NCBI GenBank assembly: GCA_009929175.1
Contig: SABC01000001.1
Span: forward strand, 42,593-106,592
Direction of reading: 5' to 3'
Length of the DNA: 64,000 bases
DNA from: Bacteroidia bacterium
Lineage (GTDB): Bacteria; Bacteroidota; Bacteroidia; Bacteroidales; UBA932
Part shown: piece after piece, positions 38,449-48,817 of the stretch
Numbering within the stretch: the first letter of the stretch is position 1
Layout: every line of letters begins with the position of its first letter
The notes under the pieces: model-generated
Seen by the model: the letters and a program-made list of their open reading frames with translations, nothing else
Database searches by the model: none
What the model was told of the DNA's origin: nothing
Position numbers and translations under genes: made by a program

Positions 38449-39036
38449 TTAAGAAATTTTAGTTTTAAGTTTATTGAAAAGTACCAACAGGTATCCCAAA
38501 GCAAGGAAAGCTCCCGGAGCCAGGACAAACACCAGCATTCCGTCACCCTCCATCAACTTTATCCCAAATATGGATGCACTCCCAAGCAACTCACGGACAG
38601 CTCCTAACACAGTCAAACCAAGGGTAAATCCCAATCCAATCCCGATCCCGTCCAAAGCAGAGTCTGTGATGTTGTTTTTGGAAGCAAATGCCTCGGCCCT
38701 TCCCAAAACGATACAGTTAACTACAATAAGCGGTATAAAGAGACCCAAGGTCTCGTAGAGACCTGGTGTATAGGCCTGCATAATCAGCTGCAAAACAGTA
38801 ACGAAAGCAGCAATTATCACAATGAAAGAAGGAATCCTTACTTTATTGGGGATTACAGACGAAACTGATGAAATTACCACATTGGACATTATCAGGACAA
38901 AAGTTGTTGCAAGCCCCATTCCCAAGCCGTTTATAGCCGAGGTGGTAGTCCCAAGTGTAGGGCACATACCCAGCAAAAGGACAAATATGGGATTCTCTTT
39001 AATAATCCCTTTGGTTATCAAGTTTAGCTTACTCAT
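38449..39036 (-). CDS. rnfE: Rnf complex subunit RnfE
   Basis: [33 protein letters not shown]. Confidence 0.94.
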   Translation of the reverse strand: MSKLNLITKGIIKENPIFVLLLGMCPTLGTTTSAINGLGMGLATTFVLIMSNVVISSVSSVIPNKVRIPSFIVIIAAFVTVLQLIMQAYTPGLYETLGLFIPLIVVNCIVLGRAEAFASKNNITDSALDGIGIGLGFTLGLTVLGAVRELLGSASIFGIKLMEGDGMLVFVLAPGAFLALGYLLVLFNKLKTKIS

Positions 39037-39628
39037 TGCTTACCTCCTTTGAATCATTTTGAGAATTGCATTTTTTAAAAACCTCCCACGCAGTGTTAAC
39101 AGCATCACAAAATGCCCTGGAGGTTATTGTTGAGGCTGTGATAGCATCCACATCACCACCGTCCTTTTTTACCAGGAGCTGGAAGTCATCGGGATTCTTC
39201 CCTTTGAACTGGACGCTGAAATCACTTTTGGAAGCATCGATCTTGTCTCCCAGTCCGGGAGTCTCTGCATGTGAAAGCACAGCTGTTCCGTTGATTGACC
39301 CGTCGACATTGAAACCCACCATCAGGGAGATCCTTCCGCCAAACCCCGAAGCAAAGCTCTCTATAGCATAGCCGACAATCGCCCCTCCCATTTTGGCAGG
39401 ATAAACCTTGTAGCTTTTGCCAGCCAGCTCAACCACCAACTGGTCAGCCGAAGGATCATTGTCGAATTCAGGGGCAACCCCTGCTATTGCATTGTTTGTT
39501 TTCAATGTCATCGCCTCTTCTATCGGACCCTTGGTAAGGGAGTAGACAACACCCAAAAGGGAAGATGCCACAAGGGTTATTGCCGATAGGGTCAGCAACA
39601 TGTTTTTCAAAGTTGATTCCTTAGCCAT
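39029..39628 (-). CDS. rnfG: Rnf complex subunit RnfG
   Basis: FMN-binding motif region GKNPDDFQLLVKKDGGDVDAITASTITSRAFCDAVN (covalent FMN S/TGAT-type site as TAST). Confidence 0.92.
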   Translation of the reverse strand: MAKESTLKNMLLTLSAITLVASSLLGVVYSLTKGPIEEAMTLKTNNAIAGVAPEFDNDPSADQLVVELAGKSYKVYPAKMGGAIVGYAIESFASGFGGRISLMVGFNVDGSINGTAVLSHAETPGLGDKIDASKSDFSVQFKGKNPDDFQLLVKKDGGDVDAITASTITSRAFCDAVNTAWEVFKKCNSQNDSKEVSNE

Positions 39629-40622
39629 GTTTTACCTCCTTTCCAAATTTTGCAGGTTTGAAGTAGTTGTTCAATAGGGGCACTGTTGCATTCATGATCA
39701 GTATTGCGAAGGAGATTCCCTCCGGGTAAGCACCAAAGTTCCTGATCAAAACCGTAATAACACCAATACCTATTCCGTATATTATCATCCCTTTTGTGCT
39801 CATAGGCGAAGTCACATAATCAGTTGCCATGAATATTGAGCCAATAAGGATACCTCCTGTAAGGATTGTGAAAAGAGGATCGGGGTTGTGTGAAGGATCA
39901 ATTATCCAAAAAATACCCGAAAAGATAACAATCGTCCCTAAAATCGCAACCGGGATATGTGGCCGGATTACCCTTCTTATCAACAGATAAGCCAATCCCA
40001 CAAGCAATGCCAGTGCAGAGACCTCTCCCACGGAACCTCCAATTTTGCTGAACAACATCTGGGCATAGGAAAAATTATGCTCTGCAAAAATCTGATCCAT
40101 TGTCATTCCTTTGGACAACCCCTCCTTAACAATTGAAAGGGCCGTTGCTCCGGTGTTTGCGTCAATACCCTCCCGGAACCACGATGTCGGAATAGTCCAG
40201 TCTGTCATGATGACCGGGAAAGAGACCAATAAAAATACACGTCCTACCAAAGCAGGGTTGAAAAGATTTTGCCCCAGGCCGCCAAAACTCATTTTGGCAA
40301 CACCGATAGCCACCACCGAACCAATGAAAACAATCCACCAAGGTGAATTGGGCGGCAGATTAAGGGCCAGCAGGAGTCCTGTCAGGGCAGCCGAATAATC
40401 GTTTATCTCTACTTTTGATTTGATTACATATTTCTGGATCACATACTCTACAAGGACACAGGCAATGACACCGACAAAGGCCAGTTTTATGGCAGAGAAT
40501 CCAAAGAAATAGACGGATACAAGGAGGGAAGGCGATAATGCAATTACCACATCCCTCATCAAACCCCTCGTACTCTCATTCCCGTGTAAATGCGGTGCCG
40601 GAGAAACTAATAGTTTTTTCAT
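39621..40622 (-). CDS. rnfD: Rnf complex subunit RnfD
   Basis: NLPPNSPWWIVFIGSVVAIGVAKMSFGGLGQNLFNPALVGRVFLLVSFP; covalent FMN-type SxGAT-like segment. Confidence 0.95.
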   Translation of the reverse strand: MKKLLVSPAPHLHGNESTRGLMRDVVIALSPSLLVSVYFFGFSAIKLAFVGVIACVLVEYVIQKYVIKSKVEINDYSAALTGLLLALNLPPNSPWWIVFIGSVVAIGVAKMSFGGLGQNLFNPALVGRVFLLVSFPVIMTDWTIPTSWFREGIDANTGATALSIVKEGLSKGMTMDQIFAEHNFSYAQMLFSKIGGSVGEVSALALLVGLAYLLIRRVIRPHIPVAILGTIVIFSGIFWIIDPSHNPDPLFTILTGGILIGSIFMATDYVTSPMSTKGMIIYGIGIGVITVLIRNFGAYPEGISFAILIMNATVPLLNNYFKPAKFGKEVKHG

Positions 40623-40635
40623 ATCTCTTATTAAG

Positions 40636-41973
40636 TTACTTTTTAGGTCTGCTTCTTATGATTTTCAATACTTGGGCTTTTGAAAGCCGGATAGTATCCA
40701 GCAGTGGAATATTGGCAGGACAACTGTACATACAGCTGCCACACTCAATGCAATCATGCACCATGTTTGCTTCCAGGTCCTCCACTCTTCCAGCCCTGGA
40801 CAACCTGTTGAGAAGGTAAGGTTCAAGGCCCATCGGACAGGAATCCACACACTTTGCACATCTGATGCAATTTCCTTCCTCCCCACGTTTGGTCTCCTCT
40901 TCTGTTAACAGTAAAAATGCAGAGGTGCTTTTCACAGATGCCGCCTCCATACGTGAAACAGCCTTACCCATCATGGGACCACCACTTATCAGTTTTACTG
41001 CATCTTTGGGGAACCCTCCAATCGCAAACATGACGCTGTTCATATTAGCTCCGACCCTCAAGCGGAAATTCCTTTGCTCAGTCATGCATTTGCCGGTAAC
41101 GGTTACAATTCCCTCAAAAAGAGGCTTGTTCTTTTGAACTGCCTCATAGACAGCCAAAGCAGTACCAACATTCTGGACCACAACACCAGTCTCAATTGGC
41201 AACCCCAAGGAAGGGACCCTTCTCTTAAGAATCGCATCAATCAACTGCTTTTCGCCCCCTTGCGGGTATCTTTTTTTAAGTTGTACAATTTTTATCTGAG
41301 GGTAACCGGCAGAGGCAATTTTCTTCATTGCCTTTATTGCTTCGGGCTTGTTCTCTTCGATTCCGACGAATGCGTGGTCCACACCAAGTGCCTTCATCAT
41401 AATCTTTGTGCCAATCAGGATCTGCTCCGGATACTCCAGCATGATCCTGTAATCCGACGTCAGGTAAGGCTCACATTCCGCGCCGTTTATCAATAGATAC
41501 TCTGCCTTATTGCCCGGAGGTGGCGAAAGTTTGATGTGGGTGGGGAATGCAGCACCGCCAAGACCCACAATCCCGCACCGGGCAATCCTCTCTATTATCT
41601 CTTTGGGGCCCAGGGTAATCTCCCTTTCTATTTGAGGAGAACGATCGATAGACTCCTCCCATTCGTCTCCCTCTACCTTGACAACAATGTGTTTCACAAG
41701 GTTTCCTGCAATATCTGGTAACATCTCTATGGATGTTACGGTACCGGATACCGATGAATGGATATTCGCAGAGATGAATCCGGAGGCTTTTGCCACCAAC
41801 TGGCCTGTCTTTACCTTGTCGCCCTTTGCAACAACGGGTTCTGCAGGAGCTCCCAAATGTTGGGAGACAGATATGTACGCCATATCCATGATCGGAAAAT
41901 CTTCTATGGCAGCATTTGCTGATATTTTACTGTCATTCGGATGTATGCCGCCAATGGAAAAAGTTTTACTCAT
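40636..41973 (-). CDS. rnfC: Rnf complex subunit RnfC
   Basis: FSIGGIHPNDSKISA; GIVGLGGAAFPTHIKL; INGAECEPYLTSDYRIM; CIRCAKCVDSCPMGLEP and CIECGSCMYSCPANIP. Confidence 0.96.
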   Translation of the reverse strand: MSKTFSIGGIHPNDSKISANAAIEDFPIMDMAYISVSQHLGAPAEPVVAKGDKVKTGQLVAKASGFISANIHSSVSGTVTSIEMLPDIAGNLVKHIVVKVEGDEWEESIDRSPQIEREITLGPKEIIERIARCGIVGLGGAAFPTHIKLSPPPGNKAEYLLINGAECEPYLTSDYRIMLEYPEQILIGTKIMMKALGVDHAFVGIEENKPEAIKAMKKIASAGYPQIKIVQLKKRYPQGGEKQLIDAILKRRVPSLGLPIETGVVVQNVGTALAVYEAVQKNKPLFEGIVTVTGKCMTEQRNFRLRVGANMNSVMFAIGGFPKDAVKLISGGPMMGKAVSRMEAASVKSTSAFLLLTEEETKRGEEGNCIRCAKCVDSCPMGLEPYLLNRLSRAGRVEDLEANMVHDCIECGSCMYSCPANIPLLDTIRLSKAQVLKIIRSRPKK

Positions 41974-41985
41974 ATTTTAATGATA

Positions 41986-42846
41986 TTACTGTTCAATGGT
42001 TTCTGCTTCTGCTTTTTTGGGCACCCTCACCGGGAAGTTCACCTCCCAAATTGCATGTGTAGGACATTCGGTCACACATTTACGGCACAATTTACATTTG
42101 TTGTAGTCAATGTAGGCCAGATTGTCAATGATTGTGATGGCATCATAGGCACACGCCTTTTGGCATTTGTAGCAACCTATACATGCAACCGCACAGGCTT
42201 TGCGTGCTACGCCCCCTTTATCTTTGTTCACACATGAGACAAAAATCCTTCTGTTCTTGGGACCTTTGTTCCTTAGTTCTATTATGAATTTAGGACAAGC
42301 CTTTACACATGCCCCGCACGCCGTACATTTCTCCTCGTCAACCTCGGGCAATCCGGTCCTTGGATCCATCTTGATGGCATCGAAATTACACACCACAACA
42401 CAATCTCCCTGCCCAAGGCAACCATAACTGCATCCGGTATCTCCGGCATACAACCCGGCCATAACGGCACACGAACCATACCCGTCATAATGGTTGACCT
42501 TTTCCCTTGCATCACAGTTTCCGTTACACCTCACTACTGCAACCTGGGGAGCCTTGGCAGCTACTGTCTTTCCAAGAGATCCGGCAACACCCTTCATCAC
42601 ATCATTGCCCCCGACAGGACAAAAAAGAGGTTCAAGGTCGTCGGCCTTGACACAAGCCTCTGCGAATGCACGGCATCCGGCATAGCCACACCCCCCGCAG
42701 TTCGCACCGGGCAGGATTGCCTCCACATCATCGATCCGGGGGTCCTCCTTTACCATGAATTTTTGAGCTACCAAATAGAGTATCCAGGCCAGTACAAAGC
42801 CCAGGAGAGTCAGGCTGACAATTGTAAAAATAATTGTATTAGTCAT
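41986..42846 (-). CDS. rnfB: Rnf complex subunit RnfB
   Basis: LPGANCGGCGYAGCRAFAEA; CTACGACVKACP; CKLCRKCVTECPTHAI. Confidence 0.95.
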   Translation of the reverse strand: MTNTIIFTIVSLTLLGFVLAWILYLVAQKFMVKEDPRIDDVEAILPGANCGGCGYAGCRAFAEACVKADDLEPLFCPVGGNDVMKGVAGSLGKTVAAKAPQVAVVRCNGNCDAREKVNHYDGYGSCAVMAGLYAGDTGCSYGCLGQGDCVVVCNFDAIKMDPRTGLPEVDEEKCTACGACVKACPKFIIELRNKGPKNRRIFVSCVNKDKGGVARKACAVACIGCYKCQKACAYDAITIIDNLAYIDYNKCKLCRKCVTECPTHAIWEVNFPVRVPKKAEAETIEQ

Positions 42847-42852
42847 TATATA

Positions 42853-43281
42853 CTAAAGTTTTTCAACAGTAAAAACAAATTCCTTTTTCAATTTATCCCT
42901 CATTAGCCAAACAACAAAATAATAGAGTGCGAGGGTACCTATTATCGAAAGTGCAGTGCCGAGTTCTGATAACCCTGCGGAGGACAAAGATACTAATAAA
43001 ACCACAAGGATAAGCAGAGGAATCACATAGGAAATCCATAGAGCTTTGTAACCAAGGGTTCGCCGGAGTTTTACAGAGACCCTTTGCCCCTCTGCATACT
43101 CATGTCCCGGTTCTTGTTCTACCTCCACTAACTTTGCCTTGATATCACCCATGCTGCATGCACCTTGGGCGTGGCACGATGAGCATGCCGATTTATTTAA
43201 GATTTCCACCAAAACGTAAGTTGGTCCGACCTCTTTGACCACACCTTCGTGATCAATGTATTCAGGTAATTTTTTGTTCAT
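42853..43281 (-). CDS. RseC/MucC-family SoxR-reducing-system protein
   Basis: GVVKEVGPTYVLVEILNKSACSSCHAQGACSMGD followed by two TM segments. Confidence 0.88.
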   Translation of the reverse strand: MNKKLPEYIDHEGVVKEVGPTYVLVEILNKSACSSCHAQGACSMGDIKAKLVEVEQEPGHEYAEGQRVSVKLRRTLGYKALWISYVIPLLILVVLLVSLSSAGLSELGTALSIIGTLALYYFVVWLMRDKLKKEFVFTVEKL

Positions 43282-44111
43282 TTAAGTTTGCTTGACAATG
43301 GATACTTCAGATTATCAAATAGCGACAGACGTCCTGTTACCTTCCCTACCATAATAGGTGTTTCAAAAAGCAAAGGTACCATGTTTGCATCGTCCGAAAC
43401 CCACAGGATTATCTCTTCTTTTCCGCTGAATACCTCCCCTGCAACAACCTTGGCGGCAAACTTCATGGTCTTGAAATGACCCAACCCGGGAATACGTTTG
43501 TTTTCTCGTCCCAAAAACTTGTAATACAAGTTAAAAACCTCATCGTCTATTGCAAATGAGATTGGTTGTGGCACACCGGCCGGCACTTCCGAAAAATCAA
43601 GGTTCCTTGCAAAATAAAAGAGGGAAACCAGGTCAAATGTACATACAGTGCCTTTGAGCAGAGTATCCCTGGCCGGGTCACTTTTACGCTGGACAGTAGC
43701 ATTGATTGTGTAATTCTTGTTATAGTGATGGGTATTTTTCATACGGTACCTTCCCTCAGCAATATCCCGGTGGAAATAGAACGGACGTCCATTTACAGTA
43801 TTGAACCTGGATTCGAAAAGATCCCTTACCTTGAAGAAAATATCGTAGAACTTATAGGTTGTTCCCTTTACAACTGCATGGAAATGCTCCCCGTACCTCT
43901 CATTGCGGTCCATCCTGAGCATAGCCTCTGCCTCCCCGACATCTGTTTTAACCATTCCCCACTCATAGTTTATAATGTAGACCAGCTTCTCTCCACTTTT
44001 GTATGCCTTTTGGCTATTGGGTATATCCCTCACTGGCAGGCACTCCTTGCCCTGGGAATAACTATGAAATGTAATGAACGATATTATAATCAGTGCAAGA
44101 TATCTCTGCAT
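43278..44111 (-). CDS. DUF3108-type periplasmic protein
   Basis: Signal peptide; YKSGEKLVYIINYEWGMVKTDVGEAEAML ... WVSDDANMVPLLFETPIMVGKVTGRL. Confidence 0.72.
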   Translation of the reverse strand: MQRYLALIIISFITFHSYSQGKECLPVRDIPNSQKAYKSGEKLVYIINYEWGMVKTDVGEAEAMLRMDRNERYGEHFHAVVKGTTYKFYDIFFKVRDLFESRFNTVNGRPFYFHRDIAEGRYRMKNTHHYNKNYTINATVQRKSDPARDTLLKGTVCTFDLVSLFYFARNLDFSEVPAGVPQPISFAIDDEVFNLYYKFLGRENKRIPGLGHFKTMKFAAKVVAGEVFSGKEEIILWVSDDANMVPLLFETPIMVGKVTGRLSLFDNLKYPLSSKLK

Positions 44112-44116
44112 AACCT

Positions 44117-45616
44117 CTAAAAATCAGATTCAAAGTCAGAATTGGAAAGGAAGCTTTCGCTGTTCATCCTGGAAGGATAAGTTTCCACACCCCCCTCTCC
44201 AAAAGGATCCACATTAAGGGCGTTGTCGGTAACATCCACAAACTTGACTTCGGAATTGCGGAACCTCAGCTTCACATCACATACAGCACCGTTACGGTGC
44301 TTTGCAATGATGATATCGGTCATTCCTGTCAAGGCGGGGTTTTCCTCCCCTGTCCCGTAATAATCGGGCCTGTGGATAAACATCACGATATCGGCATCCT
44401 GCTCGATAGCTCCGGACTCCCTGAGGTCACTCAATTGCGGACGCTTGGAGCCACCCCTTGTCTCTACAGCCCTGCTCAGCTGGGAAAGGGCTATGACCGG
44501 AATATTCAACTCCTTGGCAATAGCCTTTAGCGACCTTGATATTGCCGAAACCTCCTGCTCCCTCATACCCCTTAGCTCATGTGGCCCGGTCATCAATTGC
44601 AGGTAGTCGATTATGATCATCTTGACCCCGTGAATGGAAACAAGTTTCCTTGCCTTGGACCTCAGCTCGTTGATAGAAAGAGACGGGGTATCATCTATAT
44701 ACATGGGTGCTTTGACCAGCTGTTTGAGCCTCGTGTTAAGCTGCTCCCACTCATAATCCTTCAATTTGCGTCCACCTTTGATTTTGTCGGCATCCAAGCC
44801 GGTCTCACTTATCATAAGACGCTTAACCAACTGAACACTTGACATTTCCAAAGAGAAAAACGCAATAGGCACTTGATGGTCCACAGCCATATTCCGTGCC
44901 ATTGTCAATACAAAGGCAGTCTTACCCATCGAGGGGCGTGCTGCTACTATAACCAGGTCAGATGGTTGCCATCCAAGAGTAACCCGGTCTATCCCGGTGT
45001 AGCCCGACGGCACTCCGCTGAGACCATCCTGCCTCAACTGGTTTTTTTGCAGGTCATCGATTGCTTCGTTGATCACATACTGGATCACCTGCGAATCCTT
45101 ACGCATGTTCCTGTCCGACAAGGTAAAGATCTTTTGCTGGGTGGTATCGAGCAGCTCATCCACCGAAACAGCATCGTCGAAAGCCTCTTTTTGAACCCCG
45201 TAAGAGATGGAAATGAGCTCCCTCTGGATATATTTTTGGAGTAAAATCTTTGCGTGGTAATCTATGTGCGCAGCAGCTCCAATCTTCATGCTGAGCTGGC
45301 TAAGGTAAGAGACCCCGCCCACAACTTCCAGGTCACCGGTATTTTTAAGTTCTTCTGATACCGTAAAAAGGTCTACCGGTGCATGTTTGGCAGCAAGGGC
45401 AGATATAGCTGTGAATATCTTACGGTTATTCTCTTTGTAAAAACACTCGGGGCTGATAATGTCCAAGACATCTGTCACAGCAGAGGGTTCGAGCATCAGC
45501 GCCCCTAATACCGCCTCTTCTATATCGGGTGCCTGAGGTGGTTTCTTTCCCATCTCCAGCCCGATTGCGTCAAAATTCGTATCGCTTTTTGCCTTTGCCC
45601 TTATGTTTTTTGCCAT
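44117..45616 (-). CDS. dnaB: Replicative DNA helicase DnaB
   Basis: PPQAPDIEEAVLGALML; ARPSMGKTAFVLTMARN; MIIIDYLQLMTG; SDLRESGAIEQDADIVMFIHR. Confidence 0.97.
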   Translation of the reverse strand: MAKNIRAKAKSDTNFDAIGLEMGKKPPQAPDIEEAVLGALMLEPSAVTDVLDIISPECFYKENNRKIFTAISALAAKHAPVDLFTVSEELKNTGDLEVVGGVSYLSQLSMKIGAAAHIDYHAKILLQKYIQRELISISYGVQKEAFDDAVSVDELLDTTQQKIFTLSDRNMRKDSQVIQYVINEAIDDLQKNQLRQDGLSGVPSGYTGIDRVTLGWQPSDLVIVAARPSMGKTAFVLTMARNMAVDHQVPIAFFSLEMSSVQLVKRLMISETGLDADKIKGGRKLKDYEWEQLNTRLKQLVKAPMYIDDTPSLSINELRSKARKLVSIHGVKMIIIDYLQLMTGPHELRGMREQEVSAISRSLKAIAKELNIPVIALSQLSRAVETRGGSKRPQLSDLRESGAIEQDADIVMFIHRPDYYGTGEENPALTGMTDIIIAKHRNGAVCDVKLRFRNSEVKFVDVTDNALNVDPFGEGGVETYPSRMNSESFLSNSDFESDF

Positions 45617-45623
45617 TTTCCTG

Positions 45624-46829
45624 TTAAAGCTTTATTCTGTCCAATGCTCTCAATATCGCTTCCGAAGCCATTTTTACCTCATTTACAGTAATGGGTAAAG
45701 GAGGAGCAATCCTAAAAGCTCCTGGGTAAAAAAGGAACCAGTCACTCAAAACCCCCTCTTCCAGTAAAAGAGGCAGGATTTGTTGGGCATAATCCTCATT
45801 TTTAAGGTCTACTGCAATCAGCAGACCCTCTGCCCTGATCTCCTTAACCAAAGGATGAGCTTTTAGTGTATTTGCAAATATAGCACTCTTTTCATAAACC
45901 TCCCCAAGCCAACTTTCATTTAACAATAGTTTGAGGGATGCAAGAGCGGCAGCACAAGAGACAGGGTGACCGCCAAAGGTAGTGATATGTCCGAGCACCG
46001 GATCTGACTTCCAGTTTTCCATCAGCTCCGAGGATGCTACCAGAGCACCAAGCGGCATCCCTCCTCCAAGTGCTTTGGCTAGGGTGAGGATGTCGGGGAC
46101 AATACCGTATTTTTGGTGGGCAAACATCTGGCCGGTCCTGCCAAAAGCAGTCTGGATTTCGTCAAGGATAAGCAAAGTTCCCGTTTGATAACACCTCTCC
46201 CTCAGGGCACTAAGATAACCTCCTATTGGAGCGAAAACACCACCTTCGGCCATAACCGGTTCTGCTATCACACATGCTGTCTTTTCGGTGATTAGTCCTA
46301 GCTGTTCAAAGGAGTTGAAACATATGTGCCTCACACCGGGCAACAAGGGGCGGAAGGAATTTTTGAATTCTTCGTTACCCATCACGCTAAGGGCTCCGTG
46401 GGTGCTTCCGTGGTAACTGTTGTAAAAAGAGATCATTTCGCTCCTGCCGGTAACCCGCTTTGCCAGTTTGAGTGCTGCTTCATTGGCTTCGCTGCCCGAA
46501 TTTACGTAGTAGACCGAATCAAGGGAGGGATCCAGCAGGGATGTAAGTAATGCAGCGTGTTCACTTTGGGGTGCCTGAATAACCTCTCCATATACCATCA
46601 GATGCATATGTTTGTCTATTTGATTCTTGACAGCATCCAGTATGGCTTTGTTCCCGTGACCTGTATTTGAAACACAAACCCCGGAAACGAGGTCAATGAT
46701 TTTTTGGCCTTGAGGAGTAAACAAGAAAACCCCTTCGGCCCTATGAATCTCTAATCCCAGGGGAGAGGGGGAAGTCAACGCTACATGCTTGAAAAACAAA
46801 TCCCTTATTGTATAGGGTTTGTTGTCCAT
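45624..46829 (-). CDS. Class III (PLP) aminotransferase
   Basis: VYYVNSGSEANEAALKLAKRVTGR; LILDEIQTAFGRTGQMFAHQ; LAKALGGGMPLGA. Confidence 0.9.
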   Translation of the reverse strand: MDNKPYTIRDLFFKHVALTSPSPLGLEIHRAEGVFLFTPQGQKIIDLVSGVCVSNTGHGNKAILDAVKNQIDKHMHLMVYGEVIQAPQSEHAALLTSLLDPSLDSVYYVNSGSEANEAALKLAKRVTGRSEMISFYNSYHGSTHGALSVMGNEEFKNSFRPLLPGVRHICFNSFEQLGLITEKTACVIAEPVMAEGGVFAPIGGYLSALRERCYQTGTLLILDEIQTAFGRTGQMFAHQKYGIVPDILTLAKALGGGMPLGALVASSELMENWKSDPVLGHITTFGGHPVSCAAALASLKLLLNESWLGEVYEKSAIFANTLKAHPLVKEIRAEGLLIAVDLKNEDYAQQILPLLLEEGVLSDWFLFYPGAFRIAPPLPITVNEVKMASEAILRALDRIKL

Positions 46830-47648
46830 TTACTCCTGTGCCTCAAAGTCGGCATTGACAAGGATCCTGCCGCAATATTCACACACGATGATTTTCTTGC
46901 TGGAAGCAATGTCCAATTGTCTTTGAGGGGGAATCTTGTTAAAACAGCCCGAACAGGCATCCCTCCTGACAGTAACCACCGCAAGGCCATTGCGCGCATT
47001 TGTACGAACCTTTTTGTAGGCGGCAAGCAATCTGGCATCAATTTGTGATTGAAGCTCCTCGGAATACTTAAGCAACTCCTCCTCTTCTTTGGCTGTCTCC
47101 GAAACAATCGAATCCAATTCCTTTTTCTTGTTTTCAAGATCCAGCTTCCTCTCCTCCAATGCCTTTTTTGTCTCGTCCAGCAATGCTTTCCTCTCGGCGA
47201 GCAACAACGCGTTCTCCTTTATCCTCTTTTCGGAAAGTTGGACTTCGAGTCCCTGGAATTCGATCTCTTTGGAAAGAGAGTCATACTCACGGTTGTTCTT
47301 CACATTGTTTTGCTGTGCCGTATATTTCTCAATAAGGCTTTTGGAGTTTTCCAGGTCAATCTTCTTTTGGGCAACAGCCTTCTCAATCTCCTTGATTTCG
47401 TGCATCAGGTTGTCGGTGCGTGTTGTAAGGCCAAGAATATCATCCTCCAGGTCTTGCACCTCCAATGGCAGCTCCCCTCTTAACAGATGAATCTGGTCAA
47501 TGGTGGAATCCGTTTGTTGAAGTTTGTACAACAAATAGAGCTTGGACTCCATGGAGAGGTCTCCATCAACCGCACTCTTTTGTAATGAGATAAAAGTACC
47601 ACCGTCCAACGGGGTCTCTACCTGTATTTTTGTTTTAGCTGCTGACAT
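46830..47648 (-). CDS. Coiled-coil zinc-ribbon protein (C4-type, CT398-like)
   Basis: Long heptad coiled coil, C-terminal CSGCFNKIPPQRQLDIASSKKIIVCEYCGRIL; true start probably MESKLYLLYKLQQ. Confidence 0.82.
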   Translation of the reverse strand: MSAAKTKIQVETPLDGGTFISLQKSAVDGDLSMESKLYLLYKLQQTDSTIDQIHLLRGELPLEVQDLEDDILGLTTRTDNLMHEIKEIEKAVAQKKIDLENSKSLIEKYTAQQNNVKNNREYDSLSKEIEFQGLEVQLSEKRIKENALLLAERKALLDETKKALEERKLDLENKKKELDSIVSETAKEEEELLKYSEELQSQIDARLLAAYKKVRTNARNGLAVVTVRRDACSGCFNKIPPQRQLDIASSKKIIVCEYCGRILVNADFEAQE

Positions 47649-47654
47649 AATCTG

Positions 47655-48431
47655 TTAATGATAATGTATGGGATTATTATTTTTATTACTCTTGCAAACC
47701 GCAAAGTTAGGTATTTTTTTCAGAATTATCTCCTTTATCAGGTCCAGTACTCCTATTTCACTCTCATAATGGCCAATGTCCATTACCATGAAACCTGGTT
47801 CACAAAAAAAGTTGTGGTACGAAATATCTCCTGAGATATAGACTTGTGCTCCCGATGCCCAGGCTGCTCCAATCAAAGAAGAACCACTCCCTCCGCAAAG
47901 AGCTATCCTTGAAATCATCTCTTTGACAGGATCGGAACTCCTGATCCATTTTAATCCGAATTTATCCTTAACCATGCCGATGAAGGCAACCACATCCATC
48001 GGATTCTCCAAATCCCCCACTATCCCAAGACCTTGCCCGGGATCCTTGTCTGCATTCAGGATCTCCCTGTTGCGAAGGGAGAGTTTGTCGGCCATCAGAC
48101 CGCTTACTCCATCGGGAACTTTATCTACATTTGTGTGTATGGAGTATAGGGAAATATCTTGTTTTATGAGGGTCTTCACAACCCTCTCCACATAAGTATC
48201 GTTGCCGACACTCTTCAGTCCCTTGAAGATAAGCGGGTGGTGTGTAATAATGAGATTAGCCCCCATATCGATTGCCTCTGCAACAATCTCTTCGGTACAA
48301 TCCAGGGCAAGGAGTACTTTGTTGACGACAGCCTCTCTGTCTCCAACCATAAAGCCCGAATTATCCCAGCTCTCCTGAATCTTTTCGGGTGCAAATTCCT
48401 GCAGGGCCCATATGACATCCTTTACCTTCAT
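47655..48431 (-). CDS. Nif3-like dinuclear metal-centre protein
   Basis: WDNSGFMVGDREAVVNKVLLALDCTEEIVAEAIDMGANLIITHHPLIFKGLK; GHYESEIGVLDLIKE. Confidence 0.9.
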   Translation of the reverse strand: MKVKDVIWALQEFAPEKIQESWDNSGFMVGDREAVVNKVLLALDCTEEIVAEAIDMGANLIITHHPLIFKGLKSVGNDTYVERVVKTLIKQDISLYSIHTNVDKVPDGVSGLMADKLSLRNREILNADKDPGQGLGIVGDLENPMDVVAFIGMVKDKFGLKWIRSSDPVKEMISRIALCGGSGSSLIGAAWASGAQVYISGDISYHNFFCEPGFMVMDIGHYESEIGVLDLIKEIILKKIPNFAVCKSNKNNNPIHYH

Positions 48432-48440
48432 CCCGGAAAA

Positions 48441-48779
48441 TTATAGCGAAGCCGAAACAGCCTCAAGTCTCTCTTTGATATTGTTTAGCATCTCCACTAC
48501 ATCTACCCGGCGGTCCACTCCTTCCTTATTGTCCTTCATCCTTTTTGAAGCACCTTCCAAGGTCATTCCCCTCTCTTTTACCAAAAAGTGGATCATTTTG
48601 AAATTGGTCACATCCTGAGCAGTAAACAGCCGGTTTCCCTTTTTATTCCTTGCAGGCCTGATGAACTCCGGGAATTTCTGTGCCCAGAATCTCACAAGAG
48701 AGGTGTTTTCGTCCAGCATTCCGGCTACCTCACCTATTGTGTAATAAAGCTTTTCGATTTTAAATTCTTTGTATGGCAT
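48441..48779 (-). CDS. MerR-family transcriptional regulator
   Basis: YYTIGEVAGMLDENTSLVRFWAQKFPEFIRPARNKKGNRLFTAQDV. Confidence 0.9.
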   Translation of the reverse strand: MPYKEFKIEKLYYTIGEVAGMLDENTSLVRFWAQKFPEFIRPARNKKGNRLFTAQDVTNFKMIHFLVKERGMTLEGASKRMKDNKEGVDRRVDVVEMLNNIKERLEAVSASL

Positions 48780-48817
48780 GGCAGGTAGAATTAGTTGTTT
48801 ATAAAAAAAGAGCAGGA

